From Hymenobacter psychrophilus (lineage in GTDB: Bacteria > Bacteroidota > Bacteroidia > Cytophagales > Hymenobacteraceae): a stretch of DNA of 59,670 nt. Position 1 is the stretch's first letter; each line of letters begins with the position of its first letter. Both the position numbers and the translations under genes were made by a program. The notes under the pieces are model-generated. The model saw only the letters and a list, made by a program, of their open reading frames with translations, was not told the DNA's origin and did not search any database. The stretch is taken from the NCBI RefSeq assembly GCF_900107135.1, contig NZ_FNOV01000018.1, forward strand, positions 1 to 59,670, written 5' to 3'. Below, piece by piece: positions 8,158 to 17,362 of this stretch.

Positions 8158-8628
8158 TCAGCCGGCAGCGGGCCCGTGCAGGGCCTGGCGCAGCCACTGC
8201 TTGGCTTCGGGCAGGGTGCGATGATGCAGTACTTCGATGGCATAAGCATCGGCCGCCTCGGTGTTGGCCGTGTAGTTCTGCACGGCCATCTGCCCAAATA
8301 CCGTTTCGGGCGATACGAAACCCACGTGCCGGATGCCGGCGGCGTAGGCCCGCGGGTTCCAGTCGGTACGGAGCCAGTGCTGGTCGTCGGTGGTTACGGC
8401 GCTTACCTGGCGGGTATCGGCCAGCCAGCCCAGGGGCTGCGTGCGGTGGCTTTCCTGGATGTAAAGGGCCAGGCCCCGATCCATGAGCGAGCGAAACTGC
8501 TGGCGGTTGGCAAAAGTATGCCACTGCACAATCAGGCAGGGTACCTCCGGAGCCAGCAGCATACTCCCGTAAGACTCGGTAATAAGGGTACTGTCGGGCA
8601 CGAGCGAGGGAATGAGTACAATGACCAT
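8158..8628 (-). CDS. SpoIIAA/STAS-like domain protein B
   Basis: 156 residues, soluble. Paralogue of the next gene: shared landmarks are LADTRQV (about residue 68), W at 85 and 91, AAGIRHVGFVSPETVFG and a C-terminal amphipathic helix (LPEAKQWLRQAL). The start at 8628 gives MVIVLIPSLVPDSTLITES; an internal start is possible. Such proteins are small and of unknown role; the paired arrangement suggests they act together or arose by tandem duplication. Confidence 0.68.
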   Translation of the reverse strand: MVIVLIPSLVPDSTLITESYGSMLLAPEVPCLIVQWHTFANRQQFRSLMDRGLALYIQESHRTQPLGWLADTRQVSAVTTDDQHWLRTDWNPRAYAAGIRHVGFVSPETVFGQMAVQNYTANTEAADAYAIEVLHHRTLPEAKQWLRQALHGPAAG

Positions 8629-8763
8629 AACTTACCGGACTCCCGGCCAAGCGGGCCGGCGGCAGTTCACGCGCAAACATACCGAAAGCAGCCCGCATGC
8701 CCAAGCTGGGCCTGAACCTGTTGTTGGCAGACGGAGTATGTCGGCGGCTTCGGAAACGATTGG

Positions 8764-9405
8764 CTACCGCTTATCCCAGGGCATGGGTACACGGCTTTCG
8801 GTACCGGCACGCAGGCGTCCGATGTTGGCGCGGTGGGTGTAAACGAGCAGGGCCGCCAGCACGAAACCGAACCAGAGCAGCAGCTGGTTATCGGGCCGGA
8901 AGGCGGGCAGCAGCTGTAGCAGCGCGAACGTAGCGCCGGCGCTCATGCTGCTGAGCGACACGTAACGCGAAATCAGCAGCACCGTAATGAACACCAGAAT
9001 GCAGACGCCCACCGTGGCCGGCGCAATGGCCAGCATCATACCCAGCACCGTGGCCACGCCCTTGCCGCCCCGAAAGCCCGCCCAGATGGGGTAAATGTGC
9101 CCCACTACCGCCAGCACCCCGCAGGCCAGCTGAAAGTACAGCAGCTGCTGGGGCAAAATGGCACCCTGGCCCAACATTACGGTAGCCAGCGAGGTAGCGG
9201 CCCAGCCCTTGAGCACGTCCACGGCCATCACGAACGAGCCCGGCTTCTTGCCCAGCACCCGAAACGTGTTGGTAGCACCCGAGTTGCCCGAGCCATGCTC
9301 GCGAATGTCGAGCCCGAAAAAGGCCCGCCCCACCCACAGGGCCGTCGGGATGGAGCCGACAAGGTAAGCGGCCACCAGCAGGCCCAGCACTAACGGTAGA
9401 TTCAT
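8764..9405 (-). CDS. plsY: Glycerol-3-phosphate acyltransferase PlsY
   Basis: 213 residues, mostly hydrophobic, with about five membrane helices. PlsY moves the acyl group from acyl-phosphate to glycerol-3-phosphate, the first step of phospholipid synthesis in the inner membrane. Diagnostic features are GSIPTALWVGR at residues 17-27, the loop GSGNSGATNTFRVLG at 38-52, and GGKGVAT near the middle, all conserved catalytic loops. Length is normal. Transcribed on its own or with the STAS-like genes downstream (130 bases away). Upstream, 9406-9548 holds no gene. Confidence 0.96.
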   Translation of the reverse strand: MNLPLVLGLLVAAYLVGSIPTALWVGRAFFGLDIREHGSGNSGATNTFRVLGKKPGSFVMAVDVLKGWAATSLATVMLGQGAILPQQLLYFQLACGVLAVVGHIYPIWAGFRGGKGVATVLGMMLAIAPATVGVCILVFITVLLISRYVSLSSMSAGATFALLQLLPAFRPDNQLLLWFGFVLAALLVYTHRANIGRLRAGTESRVPMPWDKR

Positions 9406-9548
9406 GCGGAAAGGGGAGAAGAAGGGTAAAGATAAGCCGTAGCGCGAAGCTTATGCTTCGCTGAGCATCGAACGAAACCAGACCAGCGGCTGGAACGCTA
9501 CGCGAAGTGGAAGATTCGTCGTGCTGCTCTTCGGTGTGCGCTACAGGC

Positions 9549-9580
9549 AAAAAGACCCGGCAACCAGGCTACCGGGTCTT
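9549..9580 (-). terminator. Terminator of the 1722-residue protein gene
   Basis: Read on the minus strand: AAGACCCGG paired with CCGGGTCTT around an 11-base loop, followed by five T's (A run at 9549-9553). It starts 7 bases past the stop codon. Confidence 0.75.
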
Positions 9581-9586
9581 CCAACA

Positions 9587-12500
9587 CTATTCGGCGAAGG
9601 GGTCGTCGCCGGCTTTCTTCTTACGCTTCTTCTCTTTCTTCGAGTCCTCTACCGGCGGCTCATCGGCGGGCGGCGCGGCCTCTACGGCCTCTTTCTTCTT
9701 TCTCTTGCCCGAGTCGTCGGTGGGGGCGGTAGTTGGGGCGGCAGCGGGGGCAGGCACATCGGCGGCGGGCTCGTTCTTCTGCTTGCGGCCTTTGCGGCCG
9801 GTTTCCTCGGCTGGGGGCGTGTCCTGCATCACGTCGTCAACGGGGTCGTTTTTCTTGCGCTTTTTCTTCTTGCCCGTATCCTCCATGAAGTCGAAATTGC
9901 CGGTGCTCTCGGGCTGGGTTACGTCGATCCGGCGCTTGGTGGTTTCGTTGAGGTAGTCTTTGCGGAAGTGGTTGAGGAAGAGCTGCACCTCCTGCTCGTC
10001 GCCGAGGTAGAAACCATATTGGGTGGCCGTATTGTAGTCGCCCTTGGCCTTGAGGCCGATGATTTCGTCGAAGGCGCCGTGCTGGGCCTTGGCCAGCAGC
10101 ACGTTGTTGCTGTACTTGAGGTAGTACCAGGTGCGCGGCTCGGCTTCCAAGTAAATGTCCACGGCGTCGCCGGTGCTTTCCTTCTTGATTTCGATGTAGC
10201 CGTCAACCAGGGAGTTGATGTCCTTCTTGCCCACGCTCACGAGTCCGATTTTACCCACCGAGTACCAGGCCCGGCGCTTCTCATCCCAGCGCATATTTAC
10301 CTGGTTGAGCACCAGCGTGTGCAGGAATTTGGCCGAGAGCTTCTGCAACGACAGCGCCCCGCTCTTGCGGGTGGCGTAGTCGGTGGCCGCCGCGTTGCCG
10401 CCTATTTCGCCCACTTTATACAGCTGGCTCCGGCTGGTGTTCAGGGCCTCGGCGTTGCCGCGGGCGCCGGTGGCCAAATCCTGGCCCATGGCCTCCACCG
10501 CCTTTTCGGGCAGCACAATATCGAAGGCCATGAACGTGTCGATGTCGTAAATGGCGCTGTCGGGTTTGGCGTAGCCCAGGCCGGCGGCCGTCAGGGTGTA
10601 GTCTTTGTTGGAGGTGATGAGGTTAAGCTTACCGCGGAAGTTGAGCGCCCCGGTCGAGTCCTGCAGCGTGAGCACCGCACCCTCGTAGATGTCGGGGTCG
10701 GCGTAGTTGTGGCGGCTGATGGCGTACTGGCGGCGGCGCTGGTCGTAGCTGAGTGTGCCGTCCACGGTAAACAGGTTGGCGTCCGTCACGCTGGGCTTGG
10801 CGGCCACAAACAGCGGGTACACCTTGCCGGTGCTCTCCGACATAAACAGGCCAGAGAGCATGGGCGTGCCGCTTTCATCCTTGGGCCCGTTGAGCTTGAT
10901 GCGGATACGCTTCGGGTCGATGGTATCCTGCACGGCAAACCAGTCGGAGGCCGAAGTGGCCTTCACGAAGTTGAGCTTGGCCTGGCCATCGAACGAGAAG
11001 CCTTTTTTCTGCGAGTTCATCTTCACCCCGCCCCGGAAACCAATGCGCGGGGCCAGGTTGAACTTGTCGGCCGCCGCAATGGTGGCCACAGCCAGCGTGG
11101 GCGGCGAAACCGGCGCATCGCTGGCGTCGGGGCCGCGCTTCAATAGCCCACTGCCCTTTTTGCCGACAGTGTTCATGGCCACGGCCGTTGCCATAGAGTC
11201 GACCCGGAAATTGGCAAACTTGATGGCGAATGAGTCGGCCGAGGTTTTGTAGTTGTAGAGGGCGTTACCGCTGAAGGCCGTGCGCGAAAGCACCCGAATC
11301 TGCCCCTGGTACAGCTGGTGGTATTTCTGGAGCGTGTCCATGATGATGCTGGCGTTCTTGAACTCGCGCATGCGGGCGTTGGGCAGCACATACACCCGGT
11401 TCGAGTCGGGCACAATCCAAGCGTCGGCCGAGGAAATGCGCGGCACGCCGCCGGCCACCAGCTGGTAGCGGCTTAGGTCGTACTGGCCGCTCGAAGCCTG
11501 GAACTTAAGGCCCTGCTGCTCGGGCAAAGTGCTGTAGAAGTAGGAGCGCGACGAGTCGGCTCCGGGGGCCAGGCGCAGCTGCACAAGCTTCTTTTTAAAG
11601 TCCCACTTGCCACCCGATAGCGTGGTGCGGTAGTCGGAGTAGGGCAGGTCGATGCTCGACTTGTTATCCGACGATTCGCGGGCAAACTCCGTGGTGCCGC
11701 CCTTTAAATCGTAGGTGAAGCTGACGTTGTTGGCCGTCAGGGCCGGCTTGTTTACCTCGGCCGATTTGATGTTGAACGTGGCCCGCTGGCCGGTGTATTG
11801 CGTGGGCTTGAACTGAAAGGCCGTGGAACGCACGAACGACTGCGGCCCGTCCATCACCCCGTCGCCGCGCAGGCCGCCGGGCGAGTACGTGAGCGTGCCC
11901 TTAAAGCCGTAGGCCACGTCGTAGATGCGGAAGGCCTCGCCCTTGGGCTGGCTCGTCAGGTACATCGAATCCTGGCGCACGGCCCACTTCATCTGGTAGC
12001 CGGGCAGCAAATCCACCTTCGCAAACTCGGTACCGTTGAGTGGGCCGGGCAGAATGCTGGCCGTCTTGCCCACCGTCACCACCGAGTCTTTATAGAAGAT
12101 GAACTGGTCGCTGCTGAAGTCGCCGGTCAGGTACTTGATGTTGCCGATGCCCTGCAGGCCCCGGTTGCTCATGCTGACTTTGTTATAAAGCGTACCCTTG
12201 GTGCCATAGAGCGGGAAACCGGCCTTGGGCACGTCGTACACGAAGCCCAGCGAACCGTCGTCCTGCATGCTGAGCTTGGTTTTGAATTCGGGCATAATGC
12301 CGCCCGACACGAAGGTGCCCTTGAAGCCCACCGCCGCCCGGTTCTTGTTGTTGAGCGAGTCAAGCTTAAAGGGCGGGATGTCGAAGTAAAGCGTGGTATC
12401 GTAGGCGCCGCCGAGCACTTCGGGCTTGTTGAAAAACACGTAGGCGCCGGTGCTTGCATCGAACGAGGGGTAGGCCCCCAGCTTTTTGCGGCCCGATTTG

Positions 12501-14755
12501 TTGTTGGGCGCATTGATGTACAGCCGGCCGGCGGAAGTCTTGCTCTTGTTGGTCAGGGCCCAGTCGAGCTCCTTGCGGGCCTTCATCACCGAGCCCTTCG
12601 AGCCCTTGCCCTTCACAATGATGGAGTCAATCTTCACCAGATCGATGTAGAAGCCGTCGTAATCGAACTTGAACTCCTTGCCCTTGAAGATGAAGGCCGA
12701 GGCCACCACCGTACCGTTGAACTGGACACCCCGGTTTTTCTGAATCCGCACGATACTCGAATCGGGCTTCACAAACACGGTCACCGAGTCGTCGGAGAAG
12801 TTGAAGCGGTCCACGCCCCGCACAATCAAATCGTTGGTGTTCAGATCGAGCGTGGCGTTTTTGCCCGAGGGCGAAAGGCTTTTGAGCGAGAGGTGGTCGT
12901 AGTCTTTTTTGCCGCGCGAGGAGTTTACGTAGTGCATCGCCTTGGGCAGCAGCACCACCTGGTCGGTTTGCGGGTACCAGCCCACGTAGCCGTCGCGGGC
13001 CAGGCCGGCGGCCACCGAGCGCACATTGTCCACCTTCAGCTTGCGGAATGCGGCCACATCCTGCACCGTAAACAGCCGCTTATTGCCGTTTTCGAGGCTG
13101 TAGCCCACCATCATTTGCAGCGGGTGCAGCTTGTTAATGGTCTTGATTTGCTGGTAGCGGGTGTTGGTGTAGAACTCCTTCGACTCGAAGCCGGCGGCTA
13201 CCTGGTTTTTAGCCGTCAGGATGGAGAAATCGATGTAGGGTGTGCGTACCGGCCAACTCAGCAGCTCGGTCGTAATCTCCATCTGGTGGTAGGAGTCGTA
13301 GTAGGCCGTGTTCTTGTAGAGGCCCTGCTCGCGGCTGAGCTGCAGCAGCTGGGTGGATTTGTTGTACTTGAGCTTCACACCCGGGTGCGTGACCGAGTCG
13401 TTTTTGCCCTGAAAAATAGTAATGGCCGCGTGCTGCGCCGTCAGCAACGAGTCGCCCAGCAGGTAGGAGCGCGAGGCGGCCCGGAATTTGGGCTGGCCGG
13501 CCACATCTACGATAATGCTCGACAGCGAGCCATCGAGCGAGGCCGACAGGGCCTGGGTGCCCGCCAGCGAGAAGCCCCCGAAGTAGCGGATGTTCTGGCC
13601 GATGTTCTTGACGCGGGCGTCGTTGGTGGTCGAGATGAAGCGCGGGTAGCCGGTGTCTTTCTGGTCGCCAGCCTTGCGCAGCACGCTTTTAAAGGCCAAC
13701 CAGCCCTGCACCGGGTTTTCGAGCACGGCCGGATAGGTCAGGGTTACGGGGTTGGCCATGAACTCGGCCTTGCTGATGTCGAAATCGTAGCTGCCGAGCG
13801 CGGCTGAGGCGGGGTTGCCGTTCACTACCCAGGCAAACGTGCCCCCGTAGCCCACAAAGCGGTTCTGGCCCGGCACCACCACGCCGCTGGTTTTGGCAAT
13901 GTACACCGAGTCGGAGGCCGTGGTCAGCAGCAGGTCGGCGTTGTCCACCATGATTACCGCGCCGCGGGTAGTGGGCGTAACGTAGCCGGTGGCGTAGGCT
14001 GCGCTGGCGTCGCCCCAGCCCGAATCGGCGGGCTTGGCGCCCTTCTTGGCGGGCGCGTCGTCGGTGGCCCAGGGGTCATCGTCGCCCCAGCCGCTGCTTT
14101 TCTTGGCCGATTTGGGGGCCGAACCCGCGGGAGCAGCTGGCGCGGCGGCCACTGGCGGGGCCAGGGGTGGCAGGTCGGCGGCGTTGTAGGCGAAACGGAA
14201 CTGCCCGCCCACTACGCGCAACGAGCTGTAGCGTGAGCGGTGCAGAAAGCGGGTATCGAGGAAGCGGGCGGCCGTATTGAGAAACTTTTCGGCATCGACG
14301 GGCGGCTCTTTTTCCAACACCTTACCCACCGTGTTGAGCAACTGGGTCATCTGGTCGTCACTCAGGTTTTGCACCAGTGCGCCGGCGGCAATGGCCGTAA
14401 AAAAGTCCTCGAAATGGGGCCGTGCCCGCAGCTTGCGCGCCAGCATATACTGGCTCAGCGACACAATATAGCGCTGCTGGGTGGCCGTGAGGCGGTTGCT
14501 GGCCCACACCTGCTGCAGGCGGGTGCCGGCGGCTTTGGCAGCGGCGTTGTTGGTGGTGGCCATCAGGGCCTGCACATCCACCATAAACTGCTCGGGCTCC
14601 GAGCTGAACTTGCCCGCAAATTTGACTGGGGCCGGAGCCGCTACCGGGGCGCCGGGCTTGGCGGCCGGGGCCGGCTTCTGCTGGGCTACTGCCGGAGCCG
14701 CTAAGCCCAGGCTAAGCAGCAACATCCCAAGCCATGTGAAAGCAACCTGCTTCAT
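9587..14755 (-). CDS. Very large secreted protein of unknown function (1722 residues)
   Basis: The start at 14755 is chosen because it begins a clean signal peptide (MKQVAFTWLGMLLLSLGLAA, cut near AVAQQ); an in-frame ATG six codons earlier (14773) is also possible, while the full open frame up to 14881 adds 42 residues that do not look coding. After a Pro/Ala linker comes a helical region to about residue 200, then an acidic, Trp-containing low-complexity linker (GWGDDDPWATDD, about residues 215-235). About 1300 residues follow with alternating polar/aromatic strands. The last 110 residues are very rich in Lys, Glu and Pro. No membrane helix beyond the signal peptide. I recognise no domain. 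Export to periplasm or cell surface is inferred. Confidence 0.85.
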   Translation of the reverse strand: MKQVAFTWLGMLLLSLGLAAPAVAQQKPAPAAKPGAPVAAPAPVKFAGKFSSEPEQFMVDVQALMATTNNAAAKAAGTRLQQVWASNRLTATQQRYIVSLSQYMLARKLRARPHFEDFFTAIAAGALVQNLSDDQMTQLLNTVGKVLEKEPPVDAEKFLNTAARFLDTRFLHRSRYSSLRVVGGQFRFAYNAADLPPLAPPVAAAPAAPAGSAPKSAKKSSGWGDDDPWATDDAPAKKGAKPADSGWGDASAAYATGYVTPTTRGAVIMVDNADLLLTTASDSVYIAKTSGVVVPGQNRFVGYGGTFAWVVNGNPASAALGSYDFDISKAEFMANPVTLTYPAVLENPVQGWLAFKSVLRKAGDQKDTGYPRFISTTNDARVKNIGQNIRYFGGFSLAGTQALSASLDGSLSSIIVDVAGQPKFRAASRSYLLGDSLLTAQHAAITIFQGKNDSVTHPGVKLKYNKSTQLLQLSREQGLYKNTAYYDSYHQMEITTELLSWPVRTPYIDFSILTAKNQVAAGFESKEFYTNTRYQQIKTINKLHPLQMMVGYSLENGNKRLFTVQDVAAFRKLKVDNVRSVAAGLARDGYVGWYPQTDQVVLLPKAMHYVNSSRGKKDYDHLSLKSLSPSGKNATLDLNTNDLIVRGVDRFNFSDDSVTVFVKPDSSIVRIQKNRGVQFNGTVVASAFIFKGKEFKFDYDGFYIDLVKIDSIIVKGKGSKGSVMKARKELDWALTNKSKTSAGRLYINAPNNKSGRKKLGAYPSFDASTGAYVFFNKPEVLGGAYDTTLYFDIPPFKLDSLNNKNRAAVGFKGTFVSGGIMPEFKTKLSMQDDGSLGFVYDVPKAGFPLYGTKGTLYNKVSMSNRGLQGIGNIKYLTGDFSSDQFIFYKDSVVTVGKTASILPGPLNGTEFAKVDLLPGYQMKWAVRQDSMYLTSQPKGEAFRIYDVAYGFKGTLTYSPGGLRGDGVMDGPQSFVRSTAFQFKPTQYTGQRATFNIKSAEVNKPALTANNVSFTYDLKGGTTEFARESSDNKSSIDLPYSDYRTTLSGGKWDFKKKLVQLRLAPGADSSRSYFYSTLPEQQGLKFQASSGQYDLSRYQLVAGGVPRISSADAWIVPDSNRVYVLPNARMREFKNASIIMDTLQKYHQLYQGQIRVLSRTAFSGNALYNYKTSADSFAIKFANFRVDSMATAVAMNTVGKKGSGLLKRGPDASDAPVSPPTLAVATIAAADKFNLAPRIGFRGGVKMNSQKKGFSFDGQAKLNFVKATSASDWFAVQDTIDPKRIRIKLNGPKDESGTPMLSGLFMSESTGKVYPLFVAAKPSVTDANLFTVDGTLSYDQRRRQYAISRHNYADPDIYEGAVLTLQDSTGALNFRGKLNLITSNKDYTLTAAGLGYAKPDSAIYDIDTFMAFDIVLPEKAVEAMGQDLATGARGNAEALNTSRSQLYKVGEIGGNAAATDYATRKSGALSLQKLSAKFLHTLVLNQVNMRWDEKRRAWYSVGKIGLVSVGKKDINSLVDGYIEIKKESTGDAVDIYLEAEPRTWYYLKYSNNVLLAKAQHGAFDEIIGLKAKGDYNTATQYGFYLGDEQEVQLFLNHFRKDYLNETTKRRIDVTQPESTGNFDFMEDTGKKKKRKKNDPVDDVMQDTPPAEETGRKGRKQKNEPAADVPAPAAAPTTAPTDDSGKRKKKEAVEAAPPADEPPVEDSKKEKKRKKKAGDDPFAE

Positions 14756-15007
14756 AGTGTGTAGCGTGTTCATCAAATCAACCATACATAAGCCGGGCCG
14801 GCCGGCAACCGGCATGGCCTGCTGAAAATTGCACTCTTGCCAGCCAGCTCTGCGCGCGGGCCCAGGCAGGCTTTTGCGCATTAAGTCAGCTAACCGCCTA
14901 CAATTTCGGCAAAAGCCGGCACTTTCCGAGGGCTTTGGCAGGCTGCCTAGCTACATTCCTACTCTACCCGTTTTTACTTATATTCTGATAGTCACTGGCT
15001 TCTCGTC

Positions 15008-15040
15008 AAAAAAAACGGCCCCGACCAGTTGGTCGGGGCC
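15008..15040 (-). terminator. Terminator of prmA
   Basis: Perfect 11-bp stem GGCCCCGACCA / TGGTCGGGGCC with a 2-base loop, followed on the minus strand by eight T's (A run 15008-15015); 14 bases past the prmA stop. Confidence 0.9.
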
Positions 15041-15054
15041 GCGAGGCGGGCGGG

Positions 15055-15891
15055 TTAGGCCGGCTGCCGGAAAATGGCCGACACCCAGTGGTTCTGGGTA
15101 CGGTGGCTTTCGTAGCGGAAGCCGGCCTGCTCGGCGGCGCCCCGGATCTGGGCCAGGTCTTCCTCGTAGAAGCCCGAAAACAGAATGGGGCCGCCGGGTT
15201 TCAGGTAGCGGGCGTAGGCCGGCATGTCGTCGAGCAACACGTTGCGGTTGATGTTGGCCAGGATGATATCGAAGGGCTCCTCGCCTTCCAGGGCCGAAAT
15301 ATCACCGAGGCGGGCCTCCACGGTGTGCTGCACGTTGTTTTCAAGGGCGTTGTCGGCGGCGTTTTCGGCCGTCCAGGGCTCCACATCCACGGCTAGTACC
15401 TTGGTGGCCCCCAATTGGGCAGCCATTACGGCCAGAATGCCGGTGCCGCAGCCCATGTCGAGCACGCGCTGGCCCTGGTGGTTTACGTCGAGCTGGTTGG
15501 TCAGCATCAGGGCCGTGGTGTCGTGGTGGCCGGTGCCGAACGACATGCGGGGCATAATCACGATGTCGTGGGCCAACTCGGGCCGGGCCGGGTGAAAGGG
15601 CGCCCGCACCGACACACGGTCGGCAATTACCAGGGGTTCAAAGTTCTTCTCCCACTCGGCGTTCCAGTTCTGGCGGGTAATAATGCGGTGGTCGAACTCA
15701 ACTTCGCCCTGGCCCTGGTAGCGGGCCATAATTTCGGCCACGGCGTCGGGCGCAAACTGGTCTTCGTCGATGTAGGCGCAGAAGCCCTCGTCGTTATCTT
15801 CGAAGGTATTATATCCTACTTCGGCCAGCTCGGCTACCAGTATGTCGGCCAACTCTTGCGGCGCCTGCACGCGCAGTTCAACGTAATCCAT
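15055..15891 (-). CDS. prmA: Ribosomal protein L11 methyltransferase PrmA
   Basis: 278 residues from the ATG at 15891 (MDYVELRV); the longer frame adds 17 residues with no support. SAM-dependent methyltransferase that trimethylates ribosomal protein L11 in the cytoplasm. It has an N-terminal substrate-binding domain (residues 1-90), then a Rossmann domain with MSFGTGHHDTT (116-126), VLDMGCGTGILA (143-154, the SAM-binding glycine loop) and NINRNVLLDDMP, the product of the NPPY-like position in this family. Length fits the shorter Bacteroidota form. A strong terminator follows. Confidence 0.95.
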   Translation of the reverse strand: MDYVELRVQAPQELADILVAELAEVGYNTFEDNDEGFCAYIDEDQFAPDAVAEIMARYQGQGEVEFDHRIITRQNWNAEWEKNFEPLVIADRVSVRAPFHPARPELAHDIVIMPRMSFGTGHHDTTALMLTNQLDVNHQGQRVLDMGCGTGILAVMAAQLGATKVLAVDVEPWTAENAADNALENNVQHTVEARLGDISALEGEEPFDIILANINRNVLLDDMPAYARYLKPGGPILFSGFYEEDLAQIRGAAEQAGFRYESHRTQNHWVSAIFRQPA

Positions 15892-16056
15892 GTTCAGGTT
15901 GAGAAATTTATGAGTCGGAATATTCCCTGGATGGGATGGCAAAGGTCGGGCAAAAAGGGCGTTTTCCCACGGCTACCAACCGGTAGTCAGCCGCTTGGCA
16001 TATACATCAATTCAAATATTGCTTTATTTGAGCGCCTAACCATACGTACTCTCCTC

Positions 16057-16770
16057 ATGAAGAACGCCCTGCGCTACCTGCTTTCCGCCGCCCTGCTGGC
16101 CCCGCTGCTCACCGGGTGCGGCAGTAAGAACGAGGCCGATGAAACGGCCGCCGACGCAACCACGACCACCGAAACGACGACCGCCGAAGTGCCGGCTGAA
16201 ACCATGCCTACCGAAACCACCCCGGCTGAAACGGCCACCCCGTCGTCCGACGCAACGTTCGACCTTACTAAAGTGCCGGTTTCCACGGCCAACCTGGGTC
16301 GGTTTCCGTACGTGAGCGGGCCCAAAGGCTACAAATTTCCGAACCCCAGCGACAGCGCTTACTATGAGTTCGACCGCTCCTACGTGTACGACGGCAAGCA
16401 GCTGGTTCCGGTGGAGGGCAAAGTGCTGCGCCGGCAGTACCGGGTGATTGATGACAACAAGAAAACCTCGGAGCTGATGCAGCAGCGCAACTACGAGAAC
16501 CTGATCAAGAGCCTGGGCGGCGTGCAGGTCTCATCGGCCGAGCTGCCGCGTGAGGCCATTGAAAAGGTGGGTAACGACACGTATAAAAAGTACGCCGGTA
16601 ATATTTCCAGCGGGGAGCAGGTGGATACTTACCTCATCCGGCAGAAGGACAAGGAAGTCTGGATCCAGATTCAGCCCGGCGACACCTACATGGACGTGGT
16701 CGTAACCGAGCGGGCCGCTATGCCCCAGCAGGTATCCACCATTCCGGCCGACGAGCTAAAAAAAAACTAG
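16057..16770 (+). CDS. OmpA-type lipoprotein, N-terminal part (frame broken at A9)
   Basis: 237 residues ending at TAG 16768-16770. The start at 16057 is chosen because it begins a lipoprotein signal (MKNALRYLLSAALLAPLLTGC, lipobox LLTG-C), predicted to be lipidated in the periplasm. A Thr/Glu/Ala-rich linker follows (residues 25-65), then a globular region to the end. The frame stops inside CTA AAA AAA AAC TAG. Moving one base back (-1) within the run of nine A's (16758-16766) joins it directly to the OmpA domain at 16771-17111 as ELKKKLDTDGRVALYVNFD, about 350 residues in total. Could be programmed slippage, a recent mutation or a sequencing error. See findings. Confidence 0.8.
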   Translation: MKNALRYLLSAALLAPLLTGCGSKNEADETAADATTTTETTTAEVPAETMPTETTPAETATPSSDATFDLTKVPVSTANLGRFPYVSGPKGYKFPNPSDSAYYEFDRSYVYDGKQLVPVEGKVLRRQYRVIDDNKKTSELMQQRNYENLIKSLGGVQVSSAELPREAIEKVGNDTYKKYAGNISSGEQVDTYLIRQKDKEVWIQIQPGDTYMDVVVTERAAMPQQVSTIPADELKKN

Positions 16771-17111
16771 ATACCGACGGCCGGGTGGCGCTCTACGTGA
16801 ACTTCGACACGGATGAAGCCACCATCCGGCCCGAGTCGGGGGCCACGGTGGCCGAGGTGGTCACGCTGCTGCGCCAGAACCCCACGTTGCGCCTGGCCGT
16901 GCAGGGCCACACCGACAACGCGGGCCCGGCGGCTCACAACCAACAGTTGTCCGAGGCCCGTGCTAAATCGGTCGTGGCCGCCCTCACCGCCGCCAGCATC
17001 AGTGCCGACCGCCTGCAGGCCGCCGGCTTCGGCCAGACCCATCCCCTGGCCAGTAATGCCACCGAAGCCGGCCGGGCCCAAAACCGCCGGGTAGAGCTGG
17101 TGAAACGCTGA
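16767..17111 (+). CDS. OmpA peptidoglycan-binding domain (C-terminal part, -1 frame)
   Basis: In the -1 frame relative to the gene upstream. The domain runs YVNFDTDEATIRPES, then VQGHTDNAGP and LSEARAKSVV, then GFGQTHPLASN and GRAQNRRVELV. The Asp of HTDN and the Arg of NRRVE are the residues that bind diaminopimelate in peptidoglycan in this family. It has no signal peptide and its own start would be GTG at 16785, so on its own it would stay in the cytoplasm. This supports it being the second half of the lipoprotein. A terminator follows at 17191. Confidence 0.8.
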   Translation, partial: LDTDGRVALYVNFDTDEATIRPESGATVAEVVTLLRQNPTLRLAVQGHTDNAGPAAHNQQLSEARAKSVVAALTAASISADRLQAAGFGQTHPLASNATEAGRAQNRRVELVKR

Positions 17112-17190
17112 TTTGGTGAACGAGTGGAGCGGGCCATAAGTGCGAAGCCAGTTAGGGGCAACCCAGCTTGGCAAAACGACAGTCCCAACG

Positions 17191-17238
17191 AAGCAAAAAG
17201 CCCCTGACAGCCGTGCTGGCGTCAGGGGCTTTTTGCTT
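17191..17238 (+). terminator. Terminator after the OmpA lipoprotein
   Basis: 18-bp perfect stem (AAGCAAAAAGCCCCTGAC and its complement) with a 12-base loop; T run inside the 3' arm. Symmetric enough to work in both directions. Confidence 0.85.
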
Positions 17239-17362
17239 GCGACTCGGGGCTATGAGAAGTTTCGGGTACTTCTGCAGTGCCTGAAATTACGCAGTGATGT
17301 TGTGAAGTGCTTTCGCTTAAGCGCTACTGCGGCTGCGTAGTAGCAGTTACCCATTTATCGGC

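Noticed and set aside
11798..13807. 669-residue open frame on the plus strand
   Set aside because: Lies wholly antisense to the 1722-residue gene; His/Val/Gly/Leu-rich composition is what the reverse of a GC-rich gene gives, with no motif or start signal.
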